NCBI GenBank assembly: GCA_037693485.1
Contig: CM075345.1
Location: 82,466,001 to 82,530,000 of the forward strand
Reading direction: 5' to 3'
Source: Kitagawia praeruptora
Lineage: Eukaryota > Streptophyta > Magnoliopsida > Apiales > Apiaceae
DNA: 64,000 nucleotides
A program made the translations under genes and the position numbers. Numbering within the stretch: the first letter of the stretch is position 1; each line of letters starts with the position of its first letter. Shown piece after piece: positions 61,182 through 64,000 of the stretch. The notes under the pieces were generated by a model. That model made no database searches and was not told the DNA's origin. It was given only the letters and a program-made list of their open reading frames with translations.

Positions 61182-62602
61182 TTTTTTTTTTTGCTAATTA
61201 AGATTTTATACCAAGAAGGAACAACTTACACAATTCTGGGGGCATACCACGCGAAATCAACATTCAGACAACAAAGCCAAACAACATTAAGTCATTTGAC
61301 AATCAACAAACAAAGAACTAAGCCTATTACAAACTTAATCTGGTGCCTCCACCAATCCTAAATTGAACCCAATACAAGCACTACGAAAGTGCAACTGAGT
61401 AAATTGCACATGGTAATACCAATACCTTCTATAGACTCCATCAAGACAATGCTTGAAGCCTGAGAAACATCCCATCTCGAAATCATAAACGACAGGGGCA
61501 CCAATCCTTTCAAAACGTCTGAGCCCCACGCCCACACCAACTTCAACCGCATCCTTGGAAATTGCTAAAACAATAACATTCGCTGAGCTAAAACGCAGCA
61601 GATCAGGCTCCCATGGCGGTATTCCACCAACAAAGTTGCCTTCAACCAAGAGGGGGTTGAGCGGGCTTCGAGTTCTTGAATCCATCCCAGTGTTGGGACA
61701 GCAACCAACATCCATCTTCTTTCGGAAATCCTTAAAACCAAAGGAGTCTCTATCACAAACAGACTGCCTCTGCTTGCGCCAAGCAACATTTACTCCTTCA
61801 AACGGAGTAACAACCAAATTAACCATAAATCGGACTGGATGACCATCACACACATGATCCTCATCCTGCGATTCTTCCACAGGAGCTTCATCTCCTCGCA
61901 TATAATCAAGAAAGAAATTATCATCACCTGGTATCCAACATTCCACATCCGTAACAGGAGAACAAGGGTAATAAACCCTCACCTCCGGCGAGAAAGTGAC
62001 CTTCCTTGCAACCTGCTCCCCCTTAGCTAACTCAGTAGAAAGGGCATCATGCTCATTAAGGTAAAAAACCCTAACCTCCGGTGAGAAAGATACCCTCTTC
62101 GGATTCATTCTCAAATCAGTGTTACCCACAGATGGGCGACCACTAGATCTCCCAGATTCCAAGATCGAGTCTTCATCCTTATCCAGTTTCACCCTCATTT
62201 GGGATCCCTGGGCAACATTCACTCGATTTCCCCGCTCCAATGGTATCAATGTCACCAAATTCTTCGCGAAAGAAACCTTTTTCGGACTCGGGCTTAGAGC
62301 CAGCCCCTCCCGAGTTTGTGCCACATACTTGCAGTCATCATCCCTATCAATGTTACCCACAAAGGGGCAAACACTCGATCTCTCAGAATCCAACAACGAG
62401 TCATCCAGAAAGGAAACCCTATCCCGAGACATTTGAGCGAACAAAGAAGAGAAATTTAGGTGAGAGAAAAGAAAGAGATGATTTCAGGTAGGTTGATTTG
62501 GATCTAGTGGAGAAATTGTTTAGATTTTAGAGAGAGAAAGAAAGAAGAGAGAAGCTAGAGAGAAAAACCGACTCTCATCTTTATAAATTTTGCAACTTCT
62601 AT
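61182..62602 (-). mobile_element. Element U: class I/II mosaic non-autonomous element in LINE S
   Basis: Target duplication TATACTCTGTCTAGTT at 61166-61181 and 62603-62618. The conserved start ATGAGAGTCGG is at 62578 (minus) after 24 extra bases. The hairpin is at 61239-61250 with one mismatch. Compact, 1.4 kb. Confidence 0.94.
61335..62444 (-). CDS. Element U protein, 369 aa, four KRVSF-type motifs
   Basis: Intact frame. The sibling-like start is the second Met (MSRDRVSF). Motifs DRVSF (8-12), KKVSF (55-59), KRVSF (116-120) and RKVTF (147-151) appear; the last two are followed by PEVRVFYL and PEVRVYYP as in Z. GMDSRTRSPLNPLLVEGNF is the RTRS motif, placed after the KRVSF block. The C-terminus is short and hydrophobic (VIVLAISKDAVEVGVGVGLR). 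There is no WRATRGGHS tail. Closest relative here is Z, judged by the paired PEVRV segments. Confidence 0.78.
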   Translation of the reverse strand: MFAQMSRDRVSFLDDSLLDSERSSVCPFVGNIDRDDDCKYVAQTREGLALSPSPKKVSFAKNLVTLIPLERGNRVNVAQGSQMRVKLDKDEDSILESGRSSGRPSVGNTDLRMNPKRVSFSPEVRVFYLNEHDALSTELAKGEQVARKVTFSPEVRVYYPCSPVTDVECWIPGDDNFFLDYMRGDEAPVEESQDEDHVCDGHPVRFMVNLVVTPFEGVNVAWRKQRQSVCDRDSFGFKDFRKKMDVGCCPNTGMDSRTRSPLNPLLVEGNFVGGIPPWEPDLLRFSSANVIVLAISKDAVEVGVGVGLRRFERIGAPVVYDFEMGCFSGFKHCLDGVYRRYWYYHVQFTQLHFRSACIGFNLGLVEAPD

Positions 62603-62618
62603 TATACTCTGTCTAGTT

Positions 62619-62907
62619 CTGGGTTTATTCAAGGCTCTTTCCCCTGTAAATACCTAGGACTCCCTTTGATCACAACTAAATTGTCTTATCGTGATTGTTG
62701 CCCTCTTATCATGAGGATTTCTATGACAATAGAATTCTGGGTTCATAAACTTCTAAACCATGCGGGAAGGTTGCAACTTCTGAAATCAGTACTGTTTGGG
62801 ATTCAAGGTTTTTGGTCGATGCATTTCTTTCTACCGAAAGTTGTCCTCAAGAAACTACAATCTATATTTGCCAAATTCCTTTGGAGTGGATCTTTGTCTT
62901 CTAATAA
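62619..62907 (+). pseudogene. LINE S RT end fragment
   Basis: Reads PCKYLGLPLITTKLSYRD, LLNHAGRLQLLKSVLFGIQG and KLQSIFAKFLWSGSLSSNK. It then stops being LINE-like at a junction with element V, in the CTCCGCATCAATTTCC word that T also has near 57204. Confidence 0.85.
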
Positions 62908-63294
62908 ACCTCCGCATCAATTTCCTTGATTACGGTAGTAGCCATTAAACCATGATCACGTTTCCCCAATTCAGCTAGGAAAACCCTGAGTTGGGATGGC
63001 AGGGCGTGGGTAAACCTCAGCACCTGCATCATTTTGACCTTTGTCACCTGCATTACTAAAAACATTTTGACCCTTATTACCAAGGGAAATAATGAAAATC
63101 TTCAAACTATCCACATCCATCCCCTGACTAGCAGCCACCAGCATTTTTCCTTTTCCACCCAAAAAGGTCTGGTCCAACAGCCCAACATCCTTCAGCTCCT
63201 CCCTCATGCCTTGAATAAGAACCTCTTCATCCCCTAGAAGAACAGAAGGGGGGGATTTCCCTTTTCCGAGAGCAACACACTTTTGACGTTTCAA
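62908..63294 (-). pseudogene. Element V: T-like segment
   Basis: Reads VLLGDEEVLIQGMREELKDV, SQGMDVDSLKIFIISLGNKG (63294-62971), then in another frame LRVFLAELGKRDHGLMATTV and KEIDAEV. Matches T (GVLLHGMREELKDAG, DVDSLKIFIISFDN). A short GNKGQN repeat was added near 63060. Frameshifted and truncated. Confidence 0.7.
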
Positions 63295-64000
63295 TCATCT
63301 TAAAAGAGCCCTCCATACCATAAATACAGCTATCATAGATACATTCAAACATTGTAAGTCTTGTGACATAACTTCGTGACATGACAGTTCTATGAAACAA
63401 ATCATCAACCATATGGAGACCTTTGGAGGCAATGATGACCAAAGCACCAACAAACATGTTGACATCATCTCCTGAAGCGCGAGAGAAAACCTCAACCCAG
63501 CTGATCTTCTTCTTCAGAGACAAAACTCTCTTGTTGACAAACCACTGAGGAGAAACATCAAACACCTTGCATTCAGTAAGGGTTCGATACACATTAGATT
63601 CTTTCTTACCAAAAGAACGCATTACAACCCAATCTTTATCAGAATTGATTATAACAACCAAAGTTGATAGGACGAAACCCATCAATTTCAACCACAGCCT
63701 CTCAACAGAGAGGAGTGAGACCATCTCAAAAGAACTACAAGCCATGGAGACAGCCTCCAAAACCCAAGACCAAGGTGAAGTAACTTTCATAGAAGTATCC
63801 ATAACAAGAAAGAGAGAGTCAACTCCATCCCCTAGAGACAATGATTCCTTAGAATCACTTATCGAAACGTTGATAAAAGGAAAATTACACTCGTTGTTAG
63901 AAGAACGAGTTGTAAAATTCCAAGCTTTAATAACACATACCCGAGGTTCAACCTCCCAGCATATCAAATGGTCTGATCGGAGATTTTCTAGAATAAATTC
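63227..64000 (-). pseudogene. Element V: K/F-like segment, runs off the window
   Basis: Open from the edge (EFILENLRSDHLICWEVEPR) to 63227. WEVEPRVCV matches the N-terminus of K. The segment DDVNMFVGALVIIASKGLHM and VDDLFHRTV matches element F. It changes to the T-like sequence near 63270, with a frame break at that point. No known domain. The start lies beyond 64000. Confidence 0.65.

Larger units (their letters stand above)
54470..62907 (+). mobile_element. LINE S: divergent LINE, split by T, J2 and U
   Basis: Begins within ORF1 just before its CCHC knuckle, directly after the remnant of element B. ORF2 pieces are at 55013-56566, 58493-58683, 60757-61181 and 62619-62907. U has a perfect target duplication; T and J2 do not. 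It ends by abutting element V, with no 3' tail, so both ends look recombined or deleted. It is of the D-like divergent branch by protein similarity. Confidence 0.8.
62908..64000 (-). mobile_element. Element V: 3'-lacking chimeric element (K/F-like joined to T-like)
   Basis: Minus strand, runs in from the right edge. It lacks a 3' tail: it breaks off at EIDAEV, adjoining LINE S. The upstream part is class II-like and the downstream part is class I-like (matches T). No target duplication can be assigned. Confidence 0.65.

Noticed and set aside
1..64000. Many antisense reading frames of 60-150 codons opposite RT and ORF1
   Set aside because: They mirror conserved coding regions in other frames, have no consistent start context, and change between homologous copies.
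1..64000. CRISPR arrays, prokaryotic operons or an integrated virus
   Set aside because: All repeats are explained by LINE-type ends and local slippage; there is no LTR, capsid or movement protein, no spacer array and no operon-like gene order.

Overview
The window looks like nuclear DNA of a flowering plant, most likely a eudicot. It carries plant L1-type LINEs: ORF1 with a DUF4283-like region and a CCHC knuckle, ORF2 with AP-endonuclease, reverse transcriptase (RT) and zf-RVT. It also shows CT-rich 5' leaders with telo-box-like AACCCTA. I see no host gene, rRNA, tRNA or CRISPR array. Species cannot be named from the sequence.

Almost all of the 64 kb is one stack of non-LTR retrotransposons inserted into each other in both orientations. 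Most insertions can be undone by matching target-site duplications (TSDs) of 10-17 bp. I use letters for the elements. Left nest: relic X is split by A (1276-15012); A contains LINE C (1902-13408); C contains LINE D (3402-7069) and element Z (8526-10577); D contains W (4806-6552). Right nest: tail Y (15150-15265) is entered by B (from 15266). B holds K (15482-36332), stub BB (37203-37294) and LINE N (37966-54421). K holds LINE H (16614-34797). H holds J, LINE fragment I, and F (25237-34262). F holds G and E, and E holds LINE fragment AA. N holds Q (with R inside), O (with P inside) and LINE L. The last part is LINE S (about 54470-62907), broken by T, J2 and U, then abutting element V at the right edge.

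Two kinds of element share the same ends. Autonomous-type LINEs (C, H, N, L, I) encode ORF1/ORF2, but every copy here is damaged. The others (A, B, E, F, G, J, J2, K, O, P, Q, R, T, U, V, W, Z and the left-edge copy) carry no RT, yet encode proteins of roughly 300-900 residues that I do not recognise. Full-length copies of both kinds begin with ATGAGAGTC and a CT-rich, telo-box, GCCGCC and CAGATCTA leader. Both kinds end in a GGGGTATGCCCC hairpin, an AT-rich stretch and TTAGCA(n). The simplest reading is that the LINE ORF2 protein mobilises these protein-coding partners in trans.

The partner proteins are modular. Class I proteins start with two to four KRVSF-type motifs, carry an SG(V/I)ASRTRS-like motif, and often end in a helical repeat plus a WRATRGGHS-type tail. 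Class II proteins lack KRVSF and are hydrophobic and Cys-rich. Some copies join a class I N-terminus to a class II-like C-terminus. A, J, Q, U and Z have open frames (A once its insertion is removed), and J and J2 are near-identical, so the family has been active recently.
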